Positions 1 to 7,947 of a stretch of 64,000 nt of DNA are shown here, piece by piece. The position numbers were made by a program, and so were the translations under genes. The stretch's first letter is position 1, and each line of letters begins with the position of its first letter. The DNA is from Balneola sp. MJW-20 (GTDB lineage Bacteria; Bacteroidota; Rhodothermia; Balneolales; Balneolaceae). A model generated the notes under the pieces. It ran no database searches, had not been told where the DNA came from, and worked only from the letters and a program-made list of their open reading frames with translations. The stretch lies in assembly GCF_040811775.1 (NCBI RefSeq), contig NZ_JBFNXW010000001.1, forward strand, positions 62,001-126,000. Direction: 5' to 3'.

Positions 1-828
1 GGCCAAACTATATATCATGCGCCGGCAGTGACCGGGCAGGCAGTGAATGCAACTCTCCAGATCGCAGACGGAGACCATATTTCTTTTCGGACCGGGATAC
101 CGGTTATAAGTGATTTCCGGCAAAAGCATACTGCTGCAGGAGGGGAAGGAGCTCCGCTGGCTGCTTTATTTGACCAAATGCTGTTTCAGGATAAAAAGAA
201 TCACCGCATGCTCTTGAATCTGGGTGGAATCTCTAATCTTACCTGGCTGCCCTCAGAAAGTAGCGGGTGGGAAGTGATCTCCGGCGATGTTGGACCGGCA
301 AATACTTTGATCAACGAAGCAATGATTAAATATTTTGACCGGCCTTACGATGAAGACGGGATCATTGCCTCGGAGGGGAATGCTCACAGTGGACTTATCA
401 AGTATATTCTGCTTGAACCTTACTTCAGGAGACCCTTCCCAAAAACGACCGGACAGGAAGAATTCAGACTCTTTTTCATTGAAGACCTGATGCAGGGACA
501 CGGGATCGAACTTGATCCTAAGGACCTTATTGCATCACTCACAGAAGTGACCATTCAGAGTATCAGCCGCGCAGCAGAAGAGGTCACCCAGGAACATAAT
601 TTTGAGTTATTTGTAAGCGGGGGAGGTGTGCATAATAAAACAATAATGACCGGTTTAGAAGAACGGATACCCAATGCCCGTGTATATAATTTCAGTGAAC
701 TGGGGATCGATCCGGATGCTAAAGAAGCAGTTATGATGGCCTTTTTTGCCAATGAATTGATCAGGGGCGATGGCGTTATGGTTGAGGGTGAAAAAGTTCA
801 CCTTGGAAAGGTCAGCTTAAGCAACTAA
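1..828 (+). CDS. anmK: Anhydro-N-acetylmuramic acid kinase, 3' part (5' end outside window)
   Basis: AnmK phosphorylates and hydrolyses 1,6-anhydro-MurNAc to MurNAc-6-phosphate during cytoplasmic recycling of peptidoglycan. Frame 1 is open from base 1 (GQTIYHAP..., family-typical) and continues through TLQIADGD, RTGIPVISDFR, AAGGEGAPL and the NLGGISNLT strand, then FVSGGGVHN near the C-terminus. These are the ASKHA-kinase core motifs of AnmK. About 275 residues are visible of a usual 360-390, so the N-terminal phosphate-binding part lies upstream. The first in-frame GTG (base 28) is internal and is not the real start. The stop overlaps the stop of the convergent next gene by three bases. A GlcNAc-kinase-like gene at 36198 would serve related amino-sugar salvage. 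Confidence 0.93.
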   Translation, partial: GQTIYHAPAVTGQAVNATLQIADGDHISFRTGIPVISDFRQKHTAAGGEGAPLAALFDQMLFQDKKNHRMLLNLGGISNLTWLPSESSGWEVISGDVGPANTLINEAMIKYFDRPYDEDGIIASEGNAHSGLIKYILLEPYFRRPFPKTTGQEEFRLFFIEDLMQGHGIELDPKDLIASLTEVTIQSISRAAEEVTQEHNFELFVSGGGVHNKTIMTGLEERIPNARVYNFSELGIDPDAKEAVMMAFFANELIRGDGVMVEGEKVHLGKVSLSN

Positions 829-1718
829 GCAGTATCTAACGAGGAAAGCAGATATTCATATTCTGTAATGATCTGTGCCCGAACCGGCTTTCCCTTTTGG
901 AATATTTTTTCCTGTTCTTCTTTATAGATCTTCCGGCCTTCTTCGGTCTCTATCCTGATGGGTTCCAGTCCATATTCTCTCATATCATAGGGACTGGCTT
1001 TCATGTCAATTACCCGGGCTTCATAGGCCAGTTCAAATGCATCCAGGACCAGTGAACTACTGATCCAGGGCCACGATTTAAAGGCCCATTTATACAGGTC
1101 CATATTTGTATGAATACAGCCCGGTTGTTCCATATTCTCAAATTTCTCTCTGGATAATTCATATCGGTTCATTGGCTTTGCCTCTTTGGTGAAGAAGCGA
1201 AAGGCATCAAAATGAGTGCAAAGCAGGGGCCGGGATTCTACAAATTCCGCCAGTTCGTTCTCTTCCATTCGAAGAGGAATCTGATTATGCCTGGGTTTTG
1301 ATGTTTTGTAAACCATTGCCCATTCATGCATCCCGAAACAGGCAAATGAGGGCTTATGAGCCCGAGAGTTTTTAAGCATTTTATGGATCCATTTCACAGA
1401 TGAGATCCTCTTTTCCGGGAATTGGCTGATATCCAGATAAGCAATATCGCCTTCCGTCTTCCATTCACAGTATTCCGGCAGTTCACTTATATCATTGTAT
1501 TGTAAGGTGTATCTGAGTCCCGGAGACCACTTGGCCAGATGCGAAGGGCGAAATGCATAATATTCAAAGAGAAAATCCATGACCGGCTCTTTAATATGTT
1601 TTGAGCGGTTTTCAAGGTATTCATCCAGCAATGCAGATACTCTGGCTTCATGCTCAAGGGCTTGCATCTGCCAGGCATCTTTAGGGATGATTTCCTTTTG
1701 AATCGTATGTTCTTCCAT
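825..1718 (-). CDS. Conserved protein of the family often labelled '3-methyladenine DNA glycosylase'
   Basis: A protein of about 297 residues with no signal peptide or membrane segment. It carries many aromatic, histidine and cysteine motifs: EHEARV near the start, FLFEYYAFRP, FACFGMHEWAMVYK, CTHFDAFRFFT, MEQPGCIHTNMDLYKWA and RVIDMKASPYD. From memory, this block pattern belongs to a family shared with actinobacteria, where database entries call it 3-methyladenine DNA glycosylase. I see no helix-hairpin-helix or AlkA/Tag/MPG motif, so that name is doubtful. I chose the ATG at 1718; a TTG five codons upstream is the alternative. No operon partner: both neighbours are on the other strand. The function is unknown; the conserved His/Cys/Asp set suggests an enzyme. 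Confidence 0.8.
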   Translation of the reverse strand: MEEHTIQKEIIPKDAWQMQALEHEARVSALLDEYLENRSKHIKEPVMDFLFEYYAFRPSHLAKWSPGLRYTLQYNDISELPEYCEWKTEGDIAYLDISQFPEKRISSVKWIHKMLKNSRAHKPSFACFGMHEWAMVYKTSKPRHNQIPLRMEENELAEFVESRPLLCTHFDAFRFFTKEAKPMNRYELSREKFENMEQPGCIHTNMDLYKWAFKSWPWISSSLVLDAFELAYEARVIDMKASPYDMREYGLEPIRIETEEGRKIYKEEQEKIFQKGKPVRAQIITEYEYLLSSLDTA

Positions 1719-1825
1719 CTTGATCACACACAAAGATAGGAGGATTAAGGCAGAGGTTCATAATTTAGATCATCTCTTCGTTAAAACCGGAATTCTTCAT
1801 TACTTTGGCAGCAGGGAGTACCAAT

Positions 1826-2692
1826 ATGCTGACACAGATCAAGAACTTTATTCTGCATCTCAGGCTTCATTATCAGTTTCTGATCCTTTCAGGAGGCTAT
1901 CTGCTTGCAGCGATCTATCTGACTGAAACCGACCGCTATTCTTTCTGGACCCAGTTTTTAAATGTACATATACTTTTGTTTGGTGGCGCTACAGCTTATA
2001 ATTCTTACTGGGACAAGGATGAGGGACCCATTGGCGGGCTGAAAAATCCTCCTCCGATGCAAAAATGGATGTGGGCTTTGTCTCTCTTCATGCAGTTTAT
2101 AGGTCTTTTGTGGGGCTGGTATACAGTAGGAACTTCATTTGCTTTGATCTATTCCGTCAGTATGCTTCTTTTCTGGTTATATTCAACGCCCCATGCACGG
2201 TGGAAAGGACACCCGTGGCTAAGTGTTATTGCTATTGGAGGAAGTACCGGTACCAATTCCTTTTTAATGGGAATACTGGCCGGTGGAGGATCCCTGGGTT
2301 TAAATGAAGGACTGACAGCACTAGGGGTAGCCTGTCTTATTCTTAGCCTGTATCCGGTATCCCAGGTCTATCAGTATGAAGAGGATGAGAAGAGGGAGGA
2401 TCGGACCTTTGCGTTAAAATACGGTCTGCCGGGTGTGCGGACGTTCTTCATGCTGATGTTTGTCAGTGGGTCGTTACTGGTAAGTTTTTTTCTTTTTCAG
2501 CAGAAGGAGGTCTATGGAATCTCATTCGGAGTGGTCAGTTTACCGGCTTTAGGATTAATTACAATTTTACTTTACCGGTTAAAGGGCGAAATGGCGGAAT
2601 ACGGGTTAGTTATGAAGCTCAAATTCATTGCTTCTCTGAGTTTCGTGATATTCATCTTATCAGTGTTATTGCTACAATCGATCAATTGGTAA
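1826..2692 (+). CDS. UbiA-family prenyltransferase (integral membrane)
   Basis: UbiA enzymes transfer prenyl chains to aromatic or other acceptors inside the membrane, for example in quinone, haem or pigment synthesis. The protein has about eight hydrophobic helices and two aspartate-rich loops. The first reads NSYWDKDEG, matching the NxxxDxxxD motif. The second reads YQYEEDEKREDRTFALKYG, with acidic residues for Mg-diphosphate binding. Start: the ATG at 1826 has a GGAG eight bases upstream and is preferred over the TTG at 1805. The acceptor cannot be told from sequence and no quinone-pathway gene is nearby. The next gene follows 51 bases later on the same strand. The family is firm; the substrate is unknown. 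Confidence 0.82.
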   Translation: MLTQIKNFILHLRLHYQFLILSGGYLLAAIYLTETDRYSFWTQFLNVHILLFGGATAYNSYWDKDEGPIGGLKNPPPMQKWMWALSLFMQFIGLLWGWYTVGTSFALIYSVSMLLFWLYSTPHARWKGHPWLSVIAIGGSTGTNSFLMGILAGGGSLGLNEGLTALGVACLILSLYPVSQVYQYEEDEKREDRTFALKYGLPGVRTFFMLMFVSGSLLVSFFLFQQKEVYGISFGVVSLPALGLITILLYRLKGEMAEYGLVMKLKFIASLSFVIFILSVLLLQSINW

Positions 2693-2743
2693 GATTTTGA
2701 TGCCTAACTTGTTGAATGGCATCAGGAACAAAAGAAATATTTT

Positions 2744-3352
2744 ATGGAAATCACTGACTTGCTGAGTCCGGCCTTTTTAACAAGGTCATTGACTTACCAT
2801 GAATACAGCAATCTCGTTGAGGAGCTTTATGAGAAGGGACGTACGACCAATGATGATAACACTGAAAGTCAGCTAAATTATACCCGTCTGAGTATTCAGA
2901 GAATGAATCGCTGGGAACGTAAGGCAATCCTATCCGAAGAGCTGATCTCCGAGCTGACTAGCATTGAGCGGCCTCAGATCTGGCTGGTACTTACTGAAGG
3001 CTGGTGTGGAGATGCGGGTCAGATTCTTCCCTTTATTAAAAAAATGTCAGCAGAAAATGACCTGATCGAATTAAAACTGCTCTTAAGAGATCAGAATGAT
3101 GAAGTGATGGATCAGTTTCTGACGAATGGGAGTCGTTCTATCCCTAAGCTGATTATTATTGACAAAGAAGAACTGGAGGTGCTGGCTACCTGGGGACCCC
3201 GCCCCAAAATATTTCAGGAGGAATATCTTTCCATGAGAGCAGACCCTGAAATTGAAAATGCAGAAGCCAGTAAGAACCTTCATTTATGGTATGCGAGAGA
3301 TAAAGGCAGAGAGATACAGAAAGAGATCACTGCTCTTTTGAAAAGCCTCTAA
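2744..3352 (+). CDS. Thioredoxin-fold protein with single active-site cysteine
   Basis: A cytoplasmic protein of 202 residues with a helical N-terminal part (about residues 1-75) and a thioredoxin-like core (about 77-150). The core has the IWLVLTEGWCGDAGQ strand-turn, a cis-proline loop (SRSIPKLIIID) and an ATWGPRP segment. At the usual CxxC position only Cys88 is present (WCGDA), so it cannot do a classical dithiol exchange by itself; it may be monothiol, peroxiredoxin-like or redox-inactive. Proteins of this shape are annotated 'thioredoxin family' in Bacteroidota and Firmicutes (the Thioredoxin_9 group, from memory). It ends just before a bidirectional terminator. Function beyond the fold is not known. 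Confidence 0.8.
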   Translation: MEITDLLSPAFLTRSLTYHEYSNLVEELYEKGRTTNDDNTESQLNYTRLSIQRMNRWERKAILSEELISELTSIERPQIWLVLTEGWCGDAGQILPFIKKMSAENDLIELKLLLRDQNDEVMDQFLTNGSRSIPKLIIIDKEELEVLATWGPRPKIFQEEYLSMRADPEIENAEASKNLHLWYARDKGREIQKEITALLKSL

Positions 3353-3357
3353 ACTAA

Positions 3358-3386
3358 GAAAGCCGCAAATTGCGGCTTTCTTTATT
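3358..3386. terminator. Bidirectional rho-independent terminator
   Basis: A 10-bp perfect stem GAAAGCCGCA / TGCGGCTTTC with a 3-nt loop is flanked by T-rich sequence on the right and A-rich sequence (read on the other strand) on the left. It lies between the converging thioredoxin-like gene and the Asp-box protein gene and can serve both. Confidence 0.88.
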
Positions 3387-3411
3387 TACACCATTTTCAG
3401 ACCGGTCTGGT

Positions 3412-6216
3412 CTATTTAATGAGCGTCATCTTTCGGCTCATAGTGAAATCAGAGCTACCACTTAAAGAACGTGCACTGATGCGATAGATGTATACACCAC
3501 TGGCAAGGTCACCTGCATCGAAACTTACACTATGATTTCCAATACCCATAAACTGACCGTTCAGTATCTCTGCTACCTTCTGTCCGTTAATGTTATATAC
3601 CGTTAGGTTCACATTTGAATTAGCAGGCAGTGAGAAGCTGATATTGGTAGTAGGATTAAATGGGTTAGGATAGTTCTGACTGAGTTCAAATTCAGTTGGA
3701 ATGGATCCATCCGTTCCGTCTTCATTACTGGTTACAATACCCGGTTCGCCAATAAATATTCCTCGGCCGTGGGTAGCTACAGCAAGAACGTTGTCATCAG
3801 GACGTAGGTCCAATGACTCAACTACCGTGGTTCCTATCAAATCTTCAGCCTGACGGGTCCAGGTTGTATTTGATCCGTCTAACTGAGTCGTGGAGTAAAG
3901 ACCGGTACTGGTTCCGACAAAATAGACCGGGCCATCCGGAGTTTGTGCTATGGCTGCGTTTCTGACTGAAGGTCCGGGGATGAAGATATCGCCTGATAGA
4001 TTTCCTTCAACGTCGCTCCAGGTTGTACCACCGTCGGTTGAATGAAATATACTGGGTACATTATAGTTGGCAAATACCACCATTACCTCGTTTCCATCCG
4101 TTGGATTGATACTGATATCATGGGGATAGGCACCAACTGCAGCACCGGGAATATTAACGATCTGTTGGTTCGTATTACTGGTTGCTGACGGAAGTTTGGA
4201 AAAAGTTGGAGCCGAATTATTACTATATCCGGCGAAATAAAGAAGAGATCTTGGATTATCCACGGAAGCTTCCAGGGCAGTGATCGTGGTTCCAACTCCG
4301 GAACTTACTTCATTGATCTTGGACCATCCTTCCATGGTTGAACCTTGATACAAGGGTATTCCTCCGGTGTTATTATTTATCCAGATAGAGTCCGATTCCG
4401 GATAGTACATAGTCCCGGTAAAATAGGGATCGATTTCGAAGGGATGAATAAAGAGCTGCCCTGAAGCATCAGATGGAGCTACAAAGGTCCAGTCCTGATC
4501 CGGGGGACCATTGAATATGCTGGTCAATGACCCATCTTCCTTGATCGTTAGTCTTAAGACTCTTCCACGTTGACTTGATACGTAAGCATAAGTTGAAGTG
4601 AAATCGGAATAGCTGCCATCACCGGATGAAATATCAACCGATGCCGTACTGCTGCCGTTAGTATCGAAATTGAAGAATGGGGAACCATTATCCTGTGTTC
4701 CACCCACAACCCTTGGGTCATCAACACCACGGAATAAAGAAACATCATAAAACTGAGTTACATTATATCCGTTATTTTTATTGACCCATGAACCCGGAGT
4801 TGAGGTAATATTGCTTGAGTACGCTAAGCCACCATCATGTCCACTCCATACTTTATTGGGATCAACGGGATCAAATGAAATTACATGCTGATCAGGATGA
4901 TGATTTTCATATAGCGAAAACCCGGTATTATCGGAATTGTATCCGCCGATCCACATATCCCCGGCATTGGTTGGCTGTGCCGTTGTATAGCCATCAAATG
5001 AGATATACAGGTTAGTGCCTCCAGTAATAACGATATCCGGGTCGGTTGGGTGAACTTCTACCACCATATTATAACCACCCTGAAGATTGAAGTTTCCTGC
5101 GGGTGAACCATAGTCCGGAAGGTTTGCAGTCCGGTCCTCATTATTTGCAGAGTCGTTCAGGTCGATGTAAGATAATTTAGGATTATTATTAGAGTTGGTA
5201 AGGACGAACACCTCATTCGGAGTAGAGGGGGAAATACTTATGACGGATCTTGCATGCTCAGCAGGGAAAAAAGTGGGAGTAATATCAGTCCAGTTGACTC
5301 CATCGCTGTCGGAATAATATACTCCTGGGGCATTTGCCGGGCTGCATGAGCCACAGGCATCGGCTTCCGAGATGGAGGCAATTATATTACCGGAATCATC
5401 AATATCCAGATCTGCCCACTGATGCTCTCCAAAACCGCCTAAAGCGAGAGTAAAGTTTAATCCATCGGTTGAGCGGTAAATACCAAATCCATTACTTGCA
5501 ATGAAAACAGTGCCTGTTGTAGGACTGACCAGAATCTTACTGATATAATCAAAAGGGCTGTTAAAGGAATTATTATCACTTTGATCAGTAGTTGCAATCT
5601 GTGTCCAGGTCAGACCTCCGTCGGTCGACCGAAAGATACCATTGCCATAATAAAAACCACCTCCACCTCTGGATCCGGCGGAATTACCACTGAATTCCCC
5701 GGAGGAAAAATACCAGTTATCTCTAAACCCGGCTCTTGGATCCTGTGTAATAAAAGTCACACTGTTGATCACGGAGGGGTCAGTTACCTGTGTCCAGGTA
5801 TTTCCTGAATCAGTGGATCTCCATACTCCTCCTGATACACCTCCGGCAAGAATAATACTGGGATCATCAAGGTCGACTGCCAGTGCCCGGGTTCTTCCTC
5901 CAACGTCGTTAGGCCCAATTTCAGTAAAAGTATAAGCCCTTGGATCCATCGCACTTTTCGCTCTGGATACAACCGGCAGATCTCTGGCATGCTCTAATTC
6001 CAGACTTCTGATATTATTGGGGATCGAATTAGTGGCAGGATCTCTCATGAGATTAAAGAAATATTCTGCTCGCCCTTCGTTAGTCCGGATACGATCTTCC
6101 ATGGTCTTGGTCTTTTTTTCGTACGCCGGCGCGGTACTAGTACTATGATGTAAAACCGGCAACCCGATCAGTATACATAGTGCTGTTATTGGTAAAATTA
6201 TTTTAGATGCTCTCAT
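3412..6216 (-). CDS. Secreted Asp-box (BNR/VPS10-like) beta-propeller protein with T9SS sorting domain
   Basis: A large exported protein of about 934 residues. It starts with a hydrophobic signal segment (IILPITALCILIGLP), then carries repeated Asp-box motifs such as WRSTDSGNTW, FRSTDGGLTW and FHSTDGGTTW, typical of sialidase-like or VPS10-like beta-propellers. It ends with the T9SS type A sorting domain: SQNYPNPFNPTTNISFSLP, then VYNINGQKV, and GVYIYRI near the end. Such proteins reach the cell surface or medium through the type IX system. Sialidase catalytic residues cannot be confirmed, so an adhesive or substrate-binding role is equally possible. The ATG at 6216 sits 17 bases after the stop of the upstream lipoprotein gene; an earlier in-frame start would overlap that gene and precede the signal peptide. 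Confidence 0.88.
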   Translation of the reverse strand: MRASKIILPITALCILIGLPVLHHSTSTAPAYEKKTKTMEDRIRTNEGRAEYFFNLMRDPATNSIPNNIRSLELEHARDLPVVSRAKSAMDPRAYTFTEIGPNDVGGRTRALAVDLDDPSIILAGGVSGGVWRSTDSGNTWTQVTDPSVINSVTFITQDPRAGFRDNWYFSSGEFSGNSAGSRGGGGFYYGNGIFRSTDGGLTWTQIATTDQSDNNSFNSPFDYISKILVSPTTGTVFIASNGFGIYRSTDGLNFTLALGGFGEHQWADLDIDDSGNIIASISEADACGSCSPANAPGVYYSDSDGVNWTDITPTFFPAEHARSVISISPSTPNEVFVLTNSNNNPKLSYIDLNDSANNEDRTANLPDYGSPAGNFNLQGGYNMVVEVHPTDPDIVITGGTNLYISFDGYTTAQPTNAGDMWIGGYNSDNTGFSLYENHHPDQHVISFDPVDPNKVWSGHDGGLAYSSNITSTPGSWVNKNNGYNVTQFYDVSLFRGVDDPRVVGGTQDNGSPFFNFDTNGSSTASVDISSGDGSYSDFTSTYAYVSSQRGRVLRLTIKEDGSLTSIFNGPPDQDWTFVAPSDASGQLFIHPFEIDPYFTGTMYYPESDSIWINNNTGGIPLYQGSTMEGWSKINEVSSGVGTTITALEASVDNPRSLLYFAGYSNNSAPTFSKLPSATSNTNQQIVNIPGAAVGAYPHDISINPTDGNEVMVVFANYNVPSIFHSTDGGTTWSDVEGNLSGDIFIPGPSVRNAAIAQTPDGPVYFVGTSTGLYSTTQLDGSNTTWTRQAEDLIGTTVVESLDLRPDDNVLAVATHGRGIFIGEPGIVTSNEDGTDGSIPTEFELSQNYPNPFNPTTNISFSLPANSNVNLTVYNINGQKVAEILNGQFMGIGNHSVSFDAGDLASGVYIYRISARSLSGSSDFTMSRKMTLIK

Positions 6217-6233
6217 ATTTATTGTAATAAGTA

Positions 6234-6635
6234 TTAGTAGAATATTTCTGACAGTTCCCACTCCATAACAGGGTCACTGCCCATCCGGACGATCTCCTTC
6301 GACTGAAGCAAAGCTGTAATAGTATCACCTTCCTCAGGAAGAGCGTCCTTAATCTTTTGGCTGGAAACTATAAGTGTAATGCGCTCTCCTTTATTAAGCA
6401 CTGGAGATTGCGGACCATTCTTAACTATTTCAACGATCTCAGTTTCGAGACTGATATCATCACCTTCTGAAGTATTCTCAAGGATAAAGATCCGTGCCAT
6501 CACACTGCCGGGAACAAGTTCTTCAGCTCCAGATTCATCCATTGCCGGAGTGTTATCTGTATCATTTTTGTTTGATGCACAGGCAGTTATTAAACCGAGG
6601 CATAGCATCACAGAAAATAGCTTTAATGCTGACAT
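6234..6635 (-). CDS. Small predicted lipoprotein
   Basis: 133 residues with a hydrophobic N-terminal helix and lipobox LITAC (Cys19), so probably lipid-anchored in the envelope after signal peptidase II cleavage. The mature part is acidic, with a compact all-beta look (ARIFILENT, ISLETEIVEIV, ERITLIVSS, DTITALLQSKE). I do not recognise a named family. It is the first gene of a two-gene unit with the T9SS-exported Asp-box protein (17-base gap), suggesting co-expression and possibly a shared surface process. Function is unknown. Confidence 0.75.
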   Translation of the reverse strand: MSALKLFSVMLCLGLITACASNKNDTDNTPAMDESGAEELVPGSVMARIFILENTSEGDDISLETEIVEIVKNGPQSPVLNKGERITLIVSSQKIKDALPEEGDTITALLQSKEIVRMGSDPVMEWELSEIFY

Positions 6636-6731
6636 ATAATGATGTTTTTAAATTTGTTGGGTTAGAGAACGCTTTAAGTAAAATCCTCTTATTTTAATAA
6701 ACGTAAATCTTATCGAAAGTTGAAGTCCTAA

Positions 6732-7919
6732 ATGCTCGAAAAGTTTCAAAAAGTTATTGCACAGACCAGTGATCAACCCATGGGGCTGGAAATAAGTCAT
6801 GCGGAAGGTCCTTTCATATATACTACGAAAGGGAGGCGGTACCTGGATTTTATTTCCGGAATTGCAGTCAGTAGTCTTGGGCACAGGCATCCAGCGGTAG
6901 TAAAAGCAATCAAGGAGCAGGTAGACCGTCATTTGCATGTGATGGTATATGGCGAATTCATCCAGTCTGCTCAGGTAGACTTTGCTGACTTACTTACTTC
7001 CCAGTTGCCGGAGAATCTCTCTCAGGTTTACCTGGTGAACAGCGGAACAGAAGCCAATGAAGGTGCACTGAAACTGGCTAAAAAATTCACGGGCCGGACC
7101 AAGCTGATAGGATTTAATAATAGTTATCATGGCGACACACATGGATCGCTGAGTGTAACCGGCCGTCATATATATCGGGATCCATATGAGCCGCTGTTGC
7201 CAGATGTTCATTTCCTTGATTTTAATCAATATGAGGGACTGGACCTGATTGATGAAGACACAGCAGCGGTGATCATGGAACCAATTCAGGGCGAAGGCGG
7301 GATTATCGAATCTGATCCGGACTGGATATGCGAGGTCAGAAACCGGTGCGATGAAGCCGGTGCTTTACTCATCTTCGATGAAATTCAGAGCGGATTCGGC
7401 AGAACCGGCAAGCTTTTTACCTTCGAACATTATAACGTGGTACCGGACATCCTTTGTCTGGCTAAAGCCATGTCGGGAGGAATGCCTATGGGGGCGTTTG
7501 TCTCTTCACCCAAGATCTTCGAAGCTTTTAAATATGATCCTCCTCTTAACCACGTAACTACATTCGGAGGTCACCCGGTATCGGCAGCAGCAGCATATGC
7601 AAACTTAAAAGAGCTATTGAGCGGTGATTACTTTGAAAAAGCTGAGCTGATTGAGGAAAAAGCTAAAACGATTCTTTCAGGCCCGGGTATAATCGAAGTC
7701 CGGGGGAAAGGGGCGATGCTGGGACTACAGCTGGAAAACCGGGAACTTACTCAAAAGGTGGTTGAAGAGTGCTTCGGAAAAGAGATCCTGCTGGGTTGGA
7801 CCCTTCATTCCGACACACTGATCCGAATTGCTCCACCACTGATCATTGAGGATAAACTTCTCATTGAGACCCTGGAGACCATTGCCGGGGCCGTTCGGCG
7901 GAATGTGCATACAACCTAA
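6732..7919 (+). CDS. Class III aminotransferase (PLP), acetylornithine/ornithine/GABA-type
   Basis: A PLP-dependent transaminase of fold type I, 395 residues, the usual length. Visible signatures: NSGTEANEGALKLA (phosphate cup), FNNSYHGDTHGS, MEPIQGEGG, LLIFDEIQSGFGRTG with the PLP-contacting Asp, and LAKAMSGGMPMGA carrying the Schiff-base lysine. It lies 16-28 bases ahead of an aldehyde dehydrogenase on the same strand, so an amine-to-semialdehyde-to-acid route is plausible (GABA, ornithine, lysine or another omega-amino donor). Ring and acceptor preferences cannot be read from these motifs, so I give no gene symbol. The start ATG at 6732 fits the conserved N-terminus. Confidence 0.88.
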   Translation: MLEKFQKVIAQTSDQPMGLEISHAEGPFIYTTKGRRYLDFISGIAVSSLGHRHPAVVKAIKEQVDRHLHVMVYGEFIQSAQVDFADLLTSQLPENLSQVYLVNSGTEANEGALKLAKKFTGRTKLIGFNNSYHGDTHGSLSVTGRHIYRDPYEPLLPDVHFLDFNQYEGLDLIDEDTAAVIMEPIQGEGGIIESDPDWICEVRNRCDEAGALLIFDEIQSGFGRTGKLFTFEHYNVVPDILCLAKAMSGGMPMGAFVSSPKIFEAFKYDPPLNHVTTFGGHPVSAAAAYANLKELLSGDYFEKAELIEEKAKTILSGPGIIEVRGKGAMLGLQLENRELTQKVVEECFGKEILLGWTLHSDTLIRIAPPLIIEDKLLIETLETIAGAVRRNVHTT

Positions 7920-7947
7920 GCTGTTCTTAAAATAAATGAGGAAGAAC

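Noticed and set aside
3412..6216. Naming the Asp-box protein a sialidase or VPS10 sorting receptor
   Set aside because: Asp boxes and propeller repeats are visible, but the sialidase Arg triad and receptor domains are not.
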